A stretch of 57,095 nucleotides of DNA from Planctomycetota bacterium (GCA_021776805.1 JAJFFD010000165.1:1-57095); one strand, 5' to 3'. Counted from the first letter of the stretch, positions 41,458 through 51,800 are shown. The notes: generated by a model not told the origin, from the letters alone. A program made the numbers and translations.

Positions 41458-42813
41458 GAGATCGGCTTCCAGCTTGGCATCGAAGCGCGGCAACTCGCCC
41501 GCATGGTTGGCGATAGCCCAGAGCCCGGTTGCCATGACCGTTGCCGCTTGCATCAGATTCTCCGGCACCGCCTTGTCGTAGGTATCGGATTGCGTGTGAT
41601 GAGTCAGGCCATACTCCACCGGGTCCTGGATGAAGGCGAAGGCCGGCACCGAAGCAGCCTGAAAGCTCAGGTGATCTGTCCCGCCCTGCCGACGCATACT
41701 CGTGGCATCGAAATTCAGGTCGGCTACCGGGCGGAACCAGTCCTCGCTGAGGGCATAGAAGGGCGTCTGGTTGTGGAGAGAGAGACCCCAGAGGCTGCCG
41801 GTGCCGATATCCATCACCAGTCCGGCGCTGTGGCGCTCCATCTCCGCGGCGTGCTGCTTGACGTATTCCTTGCTGCCGTTGAGCCCCTGCTCTTCGCCGC
41901 TGAAGAGAATGAATCGAATCGTCCGTCGCGGCTTGATGTCCAGACTCGCCAGAATGCGTGCCGCCTCGAGGACAACCATGCTGCCCGTGCCGTTGTCCGT
42001 AGTTCCCGAACCCAGATCCCAGGAGTCCAAATGTGCGCCGGCGAAGACGATCTCCTCCTTCAGATCACTGCCCTCGAGATCTGCCACCGTGTTGTGCACT
42101 TCGATCGGTCCAGGCATGAACTGATTGGCAATCTCCACCTCCATGAGCACCTGCTCGTCGGCATCCAAGAGCCTCTGGATCAACTTGAAGTCCTCCGAAA
42201 CCAGAAAGGCTGCGGGAGTGCTGCCCATCGCGTAAGGAGTGCCGCTGTTGAGGCGGGTCATGTTCAACAAGCCGTGCGGCTTCTGCGAGTCGAGCAGACG
42301 CAGGGCACAGTCGGCGAAGGGATCCTCGACCGCTCGACCGACGCGAGGGGTTCGCCCGGTGAGTAGGATGCGCCCCTCGACCATGCTGCCCTCCCGTTGA
42401 TCTCGCTCGCGCCGCGGACGAGTAAAGTCGACGACCTCTGCGCTTAGCAGACCTTGAGTGGATGGGGTCCATCCACCGGCGGCAAGGGTCAGTGCTCGCT
42501 CCACCGGCGCAACCAGCCGCGCTTGGGCTGAGAGCCGCCGCCAGCCGTTCTCAATCTCCCATGGCTCTTGCCAGGCGCGCAGCCCGAAGCTCTTGAACTG
42601 GGCCTCGGTCCAAAGATTCGCCGCGGCCAACTGCTCGGAACCGGTCAAGCGTGGTCCGATGCGATCACAAAGGTGCTGCAGCCGGGCCATCAGCTCGCTG
42701 CCTTCGTAGGCCTCACTGCGAATGCGGTCGAAGATCTCCTCACTGCTTCGGGCCTTCTCCTGTGCGGGAAGACAGAGAGCAGTCAGGAGAATGGCGGGCA
42801 GAGATCGATGCAT
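41443..42813 (-). CDS. Secreted M28-family zinc aminopeptidase/carboxypeptidase
   Basis: The 456-residue protein has a signal peptide (LPAILLTALCLPAQ). An N-terminal LCDRIGPRLTGSEQLAAAN block precedes a PA-like insert (about 110-240). The M28 core shows metal ligands: AGAHLDSWDLGSGTTDNGTG, FILFSGEEQGLNGSKEYVKQ, VMDIGTG and a final histidine in LTHHTQSDTYDK. The layout resembles carboxypeptidase Q-type enzymes that release amino acids from peptides. Here the DUF-like first domain and the single secreted chain suggest extracytoplasmic peptide scavenging. It runs convergent to trkH. Confidence 0.88.
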   Translation of the reverse strand: MHRSLPAILLTALCLPAQEKARSSEEIFDRIRSEAYEGSELMARLQHLCDRIGPRLTGSEQLAAANLWTEAQFKSFGLRAWQEPWEIENGWRRLSAQARLVAPVERALTLAAGGWTPSTQGLLSAEVVDFTRPRRERDQREGSMVEGRILLTGRTPRVGRAVEDPFADCALRLLDSQKPHGLLNMTRLNSGTPYAMGSTPAAFLVSEDFKLIQRLLDADEQVLMEVEIANQFMPGPIEVHNTVADLEGSDLKEEIVFAGAHLDSWDLGSGTTDNGTGSMVVLEAARILASLDIKPRRTIRFILFSGEEQGLNGSKEYVKQHAAEMERHSAGLVMDIGTGSLWGLSLHNQTPFYALSEDWFRPVADLNFDATSMRRQGGTDHLSFQAASVPAFAFIQDPVEYGLTHHTQSDTYDKAVPENLMQAATVMATGLWAIANHAGELPRFDAKLEADLGGRD

Positions 42814-42835
42814 GCCCGGATGCTAAGGCAGGAAC

Positions 42836-43747
42836 TCAGTCCTTGAACAGCTCCACGAAGGACTTGGTCATCTCCTTGTCGAAGCAGCCGCGATAGGCCT
42901 GGGCCAGAATACAGAGCGAATCAAAGATCCCGACCCTGGGTTTATGCCCCGAATAGATGCTATCGAAGGTATTCACCAGGCTGACCACCGCCGCCAGGGG
43001 AGGGATGTTCTCGCAGCCGAGTCCTCGCGGGAAGCCGCTGCCGTCCGCACGCTCATGATGATAAAGAGCGACCTCGCAGATCTCCTTGTCCAGACCGAGG
43101 GCTCGCAGCCGCTCGTAGCCGCGCACCGCGTGTTCCGGACCCCGATCTGCCTCATGGTCGACCCGCCCGATATCGTGCAGAAAGCCCGCCAGGCCAGCCT
43201 TGGCGAGAGTGTTCGGATCCGAACCGATGACGTGACGAGCAAGCCCCATGGACAGCATGGATACAGTCAGACAATGAGCTGAGAGATTGTTGCTGGCCTT
43301 GAGTATCTGCCGCACCGCGCGAAAGGCACCGTCCTCCCGCAGCACCATCTGTGCCGCCGAGTTGATGAGACGAGTGGCGCGCTTGATCTCGGCCTTGTCC
43401 GGTGGATGCGAAAGGATTTCCTCCGCCATCTCCGTCGCCACTCCATAGAGGACCTGGGCGCGGGCATCCACGCTGGTTACCGGATCGCGCAGCACTTCGT
43501 CGAGCTTGCCCTCGACCCGCTTGTAGTAACCCCGGCGATCGGCAACGCGAATGTACAGACATTCCACCCCCTCGCTGCGCAGACGGCCGATGTGATCCTC
43601 GCCCATCGCGGACATGACATCCCGATAGAGGACCCAGCGATGATCCCCGGTCTTGAGGTACAGGGGGAAGTCCAGTGGCTCTTCCTTGATGAGCCCCTCC
43701 AAGGGGACTGGCATGTACCCGGTGCCTTGTGTCGGCGCAGACAGCAT
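42836..43747 (-). CDS. HD-GYP domain protein, predicted c-di-GMP phosphodiesterase
   Basis: About 303 residues from ATG 43747; GTG 43774 and ATG 43714 are alternative starts and none has a good ribosome binding site. The N-terminal 110 residues (PLDFPLYLKTGDHRWVLYRD) are a domain seen before HD-GYP units. The HD-GYP domain has the metal site AGFLHDIGRVDHE, then GPEHAVRGYERL, and VALYHHERADGSGFPRGL, with GFP replacing GYP. PLAAVVSLVNTFDS closes the core. The family hydrolyses cyclic di-GMP and related dinucleotides. No GGDEF protein or receiver domain is next to it. A palindromic site overlaps the start. Confidence 0.85.
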   Translation of the reverse strand: MLSAPTQGTGYMPVPLEGLIKEEPLDFPLYLKTGDHRWVLYRDVMSAMGEDHIGRLRSEGVECLYIRVADRRGYYKRVEGKLDEVLRDPVTSVDARAQVLYGVATEMAEEILSHPPDKAEIKRATRLINSAAQMVLREDGAFRAVRQILKASNNLSAHCLTVSMLSMGLARHVIGSDPNTLAKAGLAGFLHDIGRVDHEADRGPEHAVRGYERLRALGLDKEICEVALYHHERADGSGFPRGLGCENIPPLAAVVSLVNTFDSIYSGHKPRVGIFDSLCILAQAYRGCFDKEMTKSFVELFKD

Positions 43748-43761
43748 CGATATTTTATCGA
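43747..43761. promoter_or_regulatory. AT-rich palindrome at the HD-GYP start
   Basis: TCGATA-TTT-TATCGA, a perfect inverted repeat in otherwise GC-rich DNA, ends exactly at the ATG 43747. It could be an operator or a -10-like element for a start farther in (43714). Not matched to a known regulator. Confidence 0.3.
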
Positions 43762-43807
43762 CATGTGCCCACACTCGGGTTCAGGGCCCCGGCGACGGCC
43801 CTCAAAG

Positions 43808-43826
43808 CCGCCTTGCCAAGGGGCGG
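43808..43826 (-). terminator. Stem-loop after the cytidylyltransferase gene
   Basis: CCG-CCTT-GCC-AAGG-gg-CGG forms a hairpin with a 2-nt bulge just beyond the stop at 43836. On the minus strand it is followed by CTTTG only, so termination would be weak or factor-assisted. Confidence 0.35.
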
Positions 43827-43835
43827 AAGAAGCCC

Positions 43836-44348
43836 CTAGAGGAACTTCTTCTTGCGGATCCGCTGAACGATCTTCCGCGTGGAGTGGTTCTTCTTGTCCC
43901 CCACGAAGACCGCCTTGATACCGAGTTCCTTGAGGACCGCCTTCTCAGGCAGCTTGGACAGGTTGTAGTCCGTGCCTTTGACGTAGAAGTCTGGCTGCAT
44001 CTTTCTCAGCAGCTCATCGGCAGTTTCCTCAGCGAAGTTCGTCACGTAGTCGACGAACCAGAATCCAGAGAGGAGCTCCATGCGCTCCTCCATGGGCATG
44101 ATGGGATAACCCTTGCCCTTGTTGGTTTCCGCGGACTTGTCACTGTTGACCGCGACGATGAGAAAATCCCCGCGAGCGCGAGCATCCTCGAGACAGCGCA
44201 TGTGACCAACATGCATGAGATCAAAGCAGCCGTTGCTGAGAACCACGGTCTTACCCTGTGACTGCAGGCCACGGGTAACCACGCTCAGCGAGGAATAGTC
44301 GGCGAACACTTTGTCTTTCGATCGGGTCTTGCGGGGAACAACTACCAA
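43836..44348 (-). CDS. Stand-alone RfaE2-type nucleotidyltransferase
   Basis: About 170 residues. I chose TTG 44348 because GGAG lies 8 nt upstream; the frame is open to 44405. The sequence has the cytidylyltransferase fold motifs VVLSNGCFDLMHVGHMRCLE (HxGH active site), FLIVAVNSDKSAE, and the ending ISSTRK-like FVGDKKNHSTRKIVQRIR. RfaE domain II activates heptose-1-phosphate with ATP, but the next gene already carries such a domain. This copy may therefore act on another sugar or polyol phosphate. It follows the hldE gene on the same strand. Confidence 0.78.
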   Translation of the reverse strand: MVVVPRKTRSKDKVFADYSSLSVVTRGLQSQGKTVVLSNGCFDLMHVGHMRCLEDARARGDFLIVAVNSDKSAETNKGKGYPIMPMEERMELLSGFWFVDYVTNFAEETADELLRKMQPDFYVKGTDYNLSKLPEKAVLKELGIKAVFVGDKKNHSTRKIVQRIRKKKFL

Positions 44349-44432
44349 GGGCCTGACTCCATCTTGAATTGCGCACGAACTTAGCGAGGGAAGCAAAGCA
44401 CGCAAAGAGAAGAATCCGCGAGGGCGCGGAGC

Positions 44433-45890
44433 TCAGGCCTTCTCGCCCCTGATCTTGGCGATGATCGAGCTGGTCGAACAGCCCTCTCGTAGGGGCACGA
44501 GGACCACCTGTCCGCCATGGGACTCCACCCATTCTTGACCGACGACACCCTTCTCCCGCCAGTCCTCACCCTTTACGAGCACCTGGGGAGTAATGGCCTG
44601 AATGAGCTCAATGGGCGTATCCGCGTCGAAGGGCAGGAGGAAGTCCACCGCCTGCAGGCCAGCGAGGACAGTCAAGCGATCATCGAGAGGGTTGATTGGT
44701 CGATCCGGAGCCTTCTCCTGGCGGCGAACGCTCTCATCGGTGTTTACCGCCACCAAGAGCGCATCCCCATAGGACCTGGCTCGCCCCAGATAGTCCGTAT
44801 GACCGGGATGAATGATATCGAAGCAACCGTTGGTAAAGACCAATCGCCGGCCTTCGGCGCGCATCCGGGCGGCCATGGACACCGCTTCCTCCAGATCTAG
44901 GATCTTGCCGCTGTCCTGCTGACCGAGCAGACCGAGGATCTCCTGCTTCGACACCGCCCAGGTACCGAAGCGGCCAACCACGATGCCCGCGGCGATGTTC
45001 GCCAAGCGCAGGCTGTTCTCCAAACTGACTCCAGACGCCAGACCGAGAGTCAGGGTGGCGACCACCGTGTCGCCGGCACCGGTAACGTCGAAGACCGCCT
45101 TGGCTTCCGTTGGAATGATGTTGCCCTTGCCGTCTGCCCCCTCGAAGAAGATTCCTTCCGCGCCCAGGGTAATCGTCGCCTGCTTGATGCCGGTGATCTC
45201 GCGCAGCTTGCCAGCAGCCTCGTGCATGCCCTCGAGACCGGTGACAGAGATTCCCGTCGCTGTCTCCGCCTCTTCCCGATTGGGGGTCAGCAGATCGACC
45301 CCGCGGAAACGCTCATAGTCCGCTCCCTTCGGATCGACCACGACCTTGGCGCCGGCGGAGTGGGCCGCCTCGACAGCTGCCGCGATGAGATCCCGAGAGA
45401 GCACACCCTTGCCGTAGTCGCTGAGCAGAACCGCCGCATAGGGGAAGGGACGGACGGCGAGAAACTCGAGGAGACGCTTCTTGACCTCCGCTTCCGTGGG
45501 GTGGCGTTTCTCCGAATCGACTCTCAGCACCTGAGAGGTCTTGCTCACATAGCGAGTCTTGCAAGTCGTCGGGCGGCTAGGATCGCTCACCAGGCAGGAC
45601 GTATCGATGCCCTCGTCATCGAGCAGGGCACGAAGCTGCTGCCCGGCCATGTCCTCGCCGACGACGCCGAGAACCGAAGCCTTGGCACCGAGGGAGACCA
45701 GGTTGGCCGCTACGTTGCAGGCACCACCGAGAAGGAAGCGTTCCGCCTGCTTCTCGAAGACCAGGACTGGCGCCTCCGGCGATACTCTCGAGGCCTGACC
45801 CTCGATGTAGCGATCGAGGATGAGATCACCCATGACCAGGATCGATGGTGAGCCAAGCTGACGAAGAGACTGTAGAAGCTCCTGCATCAC
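44433..45890 (-). CDS. hldE: Bifunctional heptose kinase / heptose-1-phosphate adenylyltransferase
   Basis: The 485-residue protein has both HldE halves. Residues 1-320 are a PfkB-type kinase: VMGDLILDRYIEGQASRVSP, LGGACNVAANLVSLGA, VVVDPKGADYERFRGVDLLT and the catalytic FDVTGAGDTVVATLTLGLA. Residues 350-485 are the RfaE2 domain: VFTNGCFDIIHPGHTDYLG and LLVAVNTDESVRRQEK, ending GCSTSSIIAKIRG. It makes ADP-heptose for the LPS inner core. Its start overlaps the lpxK stop by 4 bp, so lipid A and heptose synthesis are coupled. GmhA, GmhB and HldD are not in the window. Confidence 0.94.
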   Translation of the reverse strand: MMQELLQSLRQLGSPSILVMGDLILDRYIEGQASRVSPEAPVLVFEKQAERFLLGGACNVAANLVSLGAKASVLGVVGEDMAGQQLRALLDDEGIDTSCLVSDPSRPTTCKTRYVSKTSQVLRVDSEKRHPTEAEVKKRLLEFLAVRPFPYAAVLLSDYGKGVLSRDLIAAAVEAAHSAGAKVVVDPKGADYERFRGVDLLTPNREEAETATGISVTGLEGMHEAAGKLREITGIKQATITLGAEGIFFEGADGKGNIIPTEAKAVFDVTGAGDTVVATLTLGLASGVSLENSLRLANIAAGIVVGRFGTWAVSKQEILGLLGQQDSGKILDLEEAVSMAARMRAEGRRLVFTNGCFDIIHPGHTDYLGRARSYGDALLVAVNTDESVRRQEKAPDRPINPLDDRLTVLAGLQAVDFLLPFDADTPIELIQAITPQVLVKGEDWREKGVVGQEWVESHGGQVVLVPLREGCSTSSIIAKIRGEKA

Positions 45891-46864
45891 CCTAGACCCA
45901 GATCCTTGGCGTTCGGTGTCTCCTGCATGAACTGCAGGTCGATCTCGAGCACCAGATGGGGAACCGCCATGCGCTGCAGTTTCACCGAATCCTTCTCCGT
46001 GGTCAAAACTTCAGCTCCCATGCTCTTGGCAGAGGACAGAACCGCGGCGATCTCCGCTTCGCTGTGCACATGGTGGTCGCGGCGAATGACCTCGCCCCTC
46101 AGCTCCGCGCCCAGGGCAAGGACCGTGTCCCGGAAGCTCTCCGGCCTGGCGATGGATGAGAGCAACAGAACCGCTCTTCCGGCCAGGCTCTCGACCTCGG
46201 ATAGTTGACCATCGGGTATGGCACGCAGACCGCTGGGACGGTGTTCGCAGGGGAAGATAGGCATATCCTTGCCGGCGAAGCGCTGCAGGTCTCGTCGCCG
46301 ATCCTCGATTTGATCCTCAGCCAATCCCCCTGAGCGGGTCAGGAGCACCAGGTCGGCCCGTCGCATGCCGCTGCGCCCCTCCCGCAGGTCACCGGCAGGC
46401 AGCACCATGCCCTGGGCAAAGGGACGGCGCGCATCCATGCAGAGGATGTCCAGATCACGCTCTAGCCGTCGATGCTGGAAGCCATCATCGAGTACCAGCA
46501 GATCTACGGCATGCTCCGCAATCAATTGCTTGCCCGCAGCCACCCGGTCCGGATTCTGGATCTGCGGCAAGTTCGGGAAGCGCTGCGCCAGTAACAAGCC
46601 CTCGTCATTGAGCAGGGCACCCTCCGCGCGACCATAGCCGCGAGCGAGGACCCCGGGCTTCTTGCCGAGCCCCTGCAGAAGCCCGATCAACCAGATCACT
46701 GTTGGCGTCTTGCCCGTGCCGCCGACGGTGAGATTACCCACGGAGAGCACTGGCACCGGCAGACCATGAGTCGCCAACCAACCACGCTCATAGCCGAGGT
46801 TACGCAGCCCCATGATGCCGGCATAGACGGTGGAGAAAGGCCAGAGACTCTGCCGTAGGCTCAC
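45887..46864 (-). CDS. lpxK: Tetraacyldisaccharide 4'-kinase
   Basis: The 325-residue membrane-associated kinase adds the 4'-phosphate to lipid A disaccharide. The P-loop VGNLTVGGTGKTPTVIWLI (about residues 42-60) is diagnostic of LpxK. VLARGYGR, LLVLDDGFQHRRLERDLDIL and VLTTEKDSVKL are the other family blocks. The N-terminus (SLWPFSTVYAGIMGLRN) is the membrane-facing helix. It shows that this bacterium makes phosphorylated lipid A. It lies between fabD (18 bp upstream) and hldE (4-bp overlap). Confidence 0.94.
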   Translation of the reverse strand: MSLRQSLWPFSTVYAGIMGLRNLGYERGWLATHGLPVPVLSVGNLTVGGTGKTPTVIWLIGLLQGLGKKPGVLARGYGRAEGALLNDEGLLLAQRFPNLPQIQNPDRVAAGKQLIAEHAVDLLVLDDGFQHRRLERDLDILCMDARRPFAQGMVLPAGDLREGRSGMRRADLVLLTRSGGLAEDQIEDRRRDLQRFAGKDMPIFPCEHRPSGLRAIPDGQLSEVESLAGRAVLLLSSIARPESFRDTVLALGAELRGEVIRRDHHVHSEAEIAAVLSSAKSMGAEVLTTEKDSVKLQRMAVPHLVLEIDLQFMQETPNAKDLGLG

Positions 46865-46882
46865 CTAGGACTGCTCACTGCT

Positions 46883-47806
46883 TCAGGCTCCACTCAGGAG
46901 ACCCTGGATTTCCTCGACGCTGCATGCAGCGAGGGTCTCGATTTCAGTCATGTCCTTGGCGTTGGCGATCTGCTTGACCATCCGCACAAGGGTTGGCTTG
47001 GGTCCAAACTCGATAAAGCGGGTCATCCCCTCTCGATCGAGCATCTTCTCCACCGATGGCTGCCAGAGCACCGAGTTGGCGAACTGACGCTTGAGAGCGT
47101 CGCGAGCCGCATCCGCAGTGCTTACCGGCTCCGCATCCACATTGCAGTAGATCGGGAAGCGCGGGTCCCGCATCTCGACAGCGTCGAGGGTCTCCGCGTA
47201 GGCACATGCAGCTTCGCTCAGCAAGCGGCTATGAAAGGGCACCGAAACTGGCAGGCGCATGCCCTTGCGTGGACCGACCTTCTCCATGACCGCATCCATG
47301 GCTGCCGCATCCCCGGAGAGAACGAACTGCCCCGGAGCGTTGATGTTGGCGAGATCGCAGACGCCGGCGCTCACGGATTCGGCGACTGCCTGTGCTTCCT
47401 CCAAGCTCACCTTGCGGAGCACGACCATTCCGCCGGCACCAACCGGCAGCGCTTCCTGCATCATCTTCGCACGTTCACGCACGAGGCGGATCGCATCCGC
47501 AAAGGCAAAGCTGCCTGCCGCGGTGAGCGCCGAGTATTCCCCCAGAGAATGCCCCGCCCCCATATCCGGTTCCTGACCCAGGCAGCGAAAGGCGGCGATG
47601 GAGATCGCCAGGGTCGCCGGCTGCGTATTCACCGTCAGCGCCAACTGCTTATCAGGGCCCTCGAAGCAGAGCTTGGTGAGCTCCTCGCCAAGAGCCTCGT
47701 CCGCCTCGGCCATGGTCTCCCTGGCGAGGCTGAATGTCGCACAGAGCTCGCGCCCCATGCCGGTGAACTGGGATCCCTGCCCGGTGAATAGAAAAGCGGT
47801 CCGCAT
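46883..47806 (-). CDS. fabD: Malonyl-CoA:ACP transacylase
   Basis: The 307-residue enzyme starts at ATG 47806 (TAFLFTGQGSQFTGMGREL); the frame is open to 47833. The nucleophile elbow is GAGHSLGEYSALTAAG, and the catalytic histidine is in PVSVPFHSRLLSEAA. NINAPGQFVLSG and FIEFGPKPTLVRMV complete the family pattern. It loads malonyl groups on acyl carrier protein for fatty acid synthesis. Other fab genes are absent here. It precedes lpxK by 18 bp, linking fatty acid and lipid A supply. Confidence 0.95.
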   Translation of the reverse strand: MRTAFLFTGQGSQFTGMGRELCATFSLARETMAEADEALGEELTKLCFEGPDKQLALTVNTQPATLAISIAAFRCLGQEPDMGAGHSLGEYSALTAAGSFAFADAIRLVRERAKMMQEALPVGAGGMVVLRKVSLEEAQAVAESVSAGVCDLANINAPGQFVLSGDAAAMDAVMEKVGPRKGMRLPVSVPFHSRLLSEAACAYAETLDAVEMRDPRFPIYCNVDAEPVSTADAARDALKRQFANSVLWQPSVEKMLDREGMTRFIEFGPKPTLVRMVKQIANAKDMTEIETLAACSVEEIQGLLSGA

Positions 47807-47858
47807 GGCAGAAGGATCCGCCCGGACCGCCAAAGATCAAGACCCGAAGGCCTGGGGC

Positions 47859-48659
47859 TCAGTTCTTCTTTTTGGGCGTGCCGCCGAGAGAGGGCGGGGT
47901 CGGCTGCTGCTTCAGCACCTTGGACAGCTCATAGGCCCGCGACCACTCCTCGAAAACCCCGAGGAACTTGGCGCTCTTCTGATCCGGGTAAACACCAACG
48001 ATGATCTTACGCTTCTGGATCTCGTCGTACTTCTCCTTGCCCCAACCATCCGCAGGCGGGAATTCTTCGAGAAGCTTGGCGAGTTCGGGAGCCATGCCAG
48101 GTTTCTCGTTCTCCACCTCTTCTTCCTTCTTGCCGGCGCCACCGGGCTTGGCCGGAGTGGTTTGCGCAGCGGGATCCAGAGCCGGCTCTTCACCGCCCTC
48201 CTGCTTGTTCTTGCGCTGTTGGGCCAGCAACTTGCGGCGCTCGTCCGAGCGCTTCTTGGCTTCATCGATGCGCTCTTCGATCTTGACGATCTCCGCGTCG
48301 GTCAGCTTCTCACCGATGTTGTGATGCTTGACCGTGGTGAAGGGAATGAAGATGTAGGAGTTGGTGTCGTTGTAGTACCAGAGGCGTAGACCGGCGCCAG
48401 GCGAGGCCATGTCCGCCGGCACGAATTCGAGGCCGTCAACCTTTTCGATCACCCGACCACCCTTGACTACGCCCTTGATGCGACTGCCGTTGTCCAAGCG
48501 CACGGTGACCCGGACGTTGCTCCGGATCACCCGCCCTTCGCGCATCATCTTCTGCTTCTCGAGGATCTCCTTGCGCAACCTCTCCTTCAGAGGGTTGCTT
48601 TCGATCTGTGCCGCGAGTGGGCAAACGAGAGCAAGAGCGGCTACTAGGATGGTCTTCAT
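47859..48659 (-). CDS. Secreted protein of unknown function
   Basis: About 266 residues from ATG 48659, which gives the signal peptide TILVAALALVCPLAAQ (frame open to 48686). A small beta domain follows (VRVTVRLDNGSRIKGVVKGG and LRLWYYNDTNSYIFIPF), then a charged helix rich in Lys/Arg/Glu (about 125-160) and a low-complexity AAQTTPAKPGGAGKKEEE linker. The last 70 residues (PPADGWGKEKYDEI, RKIIVGVYPDQKS, EEWSRAYELSKVL) look globular. I do not recognise a named family. It is 53 bp upstream of fabD on the same strand. Confidence 0.6.
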   Translation of the reverse strand: MKTILVAALALVCPLAAQIESNPLKERLRKEILEKQKMMREGRVIRSNVRVTVRLDNGSRIKGVVKGGRVIEKVDGLEFVPADMASPGAGLRLWYYNDTNSYIFIPFTTVKHHNIGEKLTDAEIVKIEERIDEAKKRSDERRKLLAQQRKNKQEGGEEPALDPAAQTTPAKPGGAGKKEEEVENEKPGMAPELAKLLEEFPPADGWGKEKYDEIQKRKIIVGVYPDQKSAKFLGVFEEWSRAYELSKVLKQQPTPPSLGGTPKKKN

Positions 48660-48803
48660 GGCGTTCCTGTCGAATTCTTCGGACAAAGCCCACCTATCTA
48701 TCGACCAGTTCAGGCCTCATCTTCAAGGGCAGAGGGTCCGGTCTCGAGACTTCCTAGCCGCTCTTCTCCGCCCCATGCCAAGGGCGCGAAGAAGGGCATC
48801 GCC

Positions 48804-51800
48804 TCAGCGAATGTGCAGAGCGCGTTGGATTTGACGGAAAGACTCGGATGCATTCCTGAATCTCTCCTTGGCTTCGTCCGGATTCGAACCCTCGGCTCGC
48901 TGTCGGACAAAGAACCAACGACGTCCGAGCTGTACGAATATCCAGCGTTCGCGAGTCCATGAGTCCCCACCTGGGCGACCGAAAAGCCAATCCTGAACGG
49001 TTTCGGCTCGGAGCTCACTGCCCTCTTCTCGGCTGCCGAGGAAGGAGACCTTCGGACCTTGCAGTCTGCGGCCCGGCTGCGCACTCAGCGCCCCCTGGGT
49101 CAATCGGTGCAGGATCAGATCCTGATCGCTGCCCGGCTCGGTATAGTCGCCGAAGAGCGAACAGCTCACGTCCTGCAGCTGCCTAGGCCAGCAAGTCACC
49201 TGCACTTCCGAGAGACCCTCGTGCCGGCGCTGGATGAAGACATCCGCCGGGGCCTCCAGACTGACTTTCAGGTGTTCTGGACCAACATAGAGGCCCGCTT
49301 GCAGCGTTCCCTGGTCAGCCAGCGCCATGGGCTCGAGAGAGAGGACGCGGTAGCCCTGCGGCCCCATGCGCAACTGGGCACGTAGGCGCCAGTCCTGCAG
49401 GGCGAGTTGTCGCCCCTCCCGGTTCTCGACCCGCCACTCGCTCTTGAGCCAGAGCGTAACGATGTCTCCGACCGTGGTGGCGTCTACGATCTCGACCTTC
49501 TCCAGGGCCTCCTTGGCGACGAGTCGCGAGGAACCCGCCGCGGTCAGCTGATCCCATCGCAATTGGTGGGGCCTCTGCTCGAAACTTGGATCGAGGAGAC
49601 CGCTCAGCAGATCCGAGTCGCCCCTGTTCAAGGCGCCGAGGAAGCTGGCAACGAATGGCTCCAGCTCGGCGAGAACCGGTTGCTTGCCGCCCATGGGCCC
49701 GTCACGGCGAAAGCGCAGACTGGCGCTCAGATCCGCAGCACCAGTCTGGGCAGGCAGATCCCAAAGGAGAATCTGGCGGTCGTTCTCCACATAGCGGAAG
49801 GCCGGGGCCGGCTCGACCAGATCGATACGCAGACGATCGGGCAGTTCAAGGCGAGTCAGGCTCGCCCCGCTGTGACCACCACCCAAGGGCAGACGCATGT
49901 AGTAGCTGCCGTTGCGATTGAAGAGTCCGCTCCCCGCCTGCATGTCAGCAGTCAAGGTCAGCTTGTCAACCGAGGCATCCTCTGCTGGCCTAAGCACTCG
50001 ACCCTTGCTGAGGAAACCGGTGGAGGCAGAGGCAAAGGCCTGGCGAGCAGCCGCCTCGCTGCCTTGACCGAGGAGGGTCGCCTCGAGCTGCAGATTGCCC
50101 CGGGCATCCAATTGCCAATCGCAGAAGCTCGCCATCTCCTGTCGGGAAGTAATCTCGACGATGCGCGATTCGACCAAACTGCGATCCCGGTCGTCACTCT
50201 CCAAGGGAACGAAGCGAGCCAGCCGCAGGCCGGCCAGGTCGTGTTGCTCCCTCGGCTCACCCATGGGGAGACGGGCATCAGCTCGAAGCTCGTCGGCAGG
50301 TGACAAGTAGTGTCCACCGGCAAGCTGCCCGCGCTCCTGGGCATCCGGTGCCAAGATCTCCGCCACGTTGCCGACCAGATTGAGGATGCCGGCAGGCGAG
50401 GCTCCCACTGGAGCGCTGTCCACGGGGAGCGGAGCGGAAAGCCGATCCGGATCAGCCACCACGACTTGCGAGTTGAACTCGCGTCCCCATGGATAGACGA
50501 GACCGGGGAGACCACCAACGCTGGCCAGGGCGAAGTCCGCATCGCTCATCAGGTGACCGCCGAGCAGTTCCGTCGCGATCCTGGCCTGACGAAAGGAGAG
50601 ACCGCTAACTGGCAACTCTCGGTCACCAGGGGGATAGGGCTTGTCCCAGCCCCGTGGCAGCAACTCCTTCTGCAGGAGAGGGTCATTGATGCCAGCCAGG
50701 AAATCGCCGTAGGCCCCAGAGCTGAGTTCTTGCTTCTGCACCATGACTGCCCGGTCATCCGGACCACCGATGATCAGCGCAAAAGTCTCATCCAACATGT
50801 TTGGATCGAAGGAACTCGCTGCCAAAACGCTGACCTCGTCGCGAAGGATCTGCACCCGATGCAGGCTCGGGGCACTGGCCTCCAAGTTCATGCGCAGGAG
50901 GTACTCACCGATAGGCAGTTCCTTGTCGCCACGCAGCTCTAGCCAATCCTCGAGACGACCGTCACTGCCCAGCCCACGCAAGAAGGCCTGATCGCCGTGC
51001 TCCGGATCCCAGTCGATGATGCGCAGGACACCGCGACCAACCAGACGGGCAGAGAAGTCGCGCCAGACCTCATCCCGCTCCTCCTGTGGCCAGGTTTCGA
51101 GCTGTAGGCGGAGTTCTTCGTGACGCTCCTCTTGGTAGAGAGGTTCGAAGGTGGCTTGCAGGTGGTCCCGTCTCGCCTTGCGCACGCGTTCTTCACCGAG
51201 CAGCGCCCGGGCTCGACCATAGGCCTCCTGGGCCCGATCGCCCTCGAGACCCTGCGCCTCTGCCAGCGCTGCCAAACCTTGATCTTCGCGTCGCTGCCCG
51301 GAAACGATGTCCACCAGAACGAAGATCGAGAAGCAGGCAGCGAAAATCGCCGTGCCCACCAGTGCAGCAGTGTGATGCTTGCGTAACCAAATCTTCAAGC
51401 GGCGGCCGGGATGTAAGCGACGCGCTCGAATGGGCCGGCCAGCCTGAAAGGCCTGCAGATCCTCGACGAGGGCTTCGGCAGATTCGTAGCGCTTCTCCGG
51501 TTCCTTGGCCAGGCAGGTATGCACGATGGCCTCGAGCTTCGCCGGAACACGCGGATTGATCCGACGCAGGGCAACCGGTTCTTCCTCGACAATCTTCCGC
51601 ATGATCTCGGCGGCGTGGGCGCCGTCGAAGGGAGGGCGCATGCTCAGCAACTCGTAGAGAGTTGCGCCGAGACCGTAGATGTCGACGCGTCCATCCAGAT
51701 CACTCTGACCACAGGCCTGCTCCGGCGCCATGTAGGCGGGTGTGCCCAGCGCTTCGCCGGTACGGGTCAAGCCGAGCATGCGCTCATCGCTGGCCAGACC

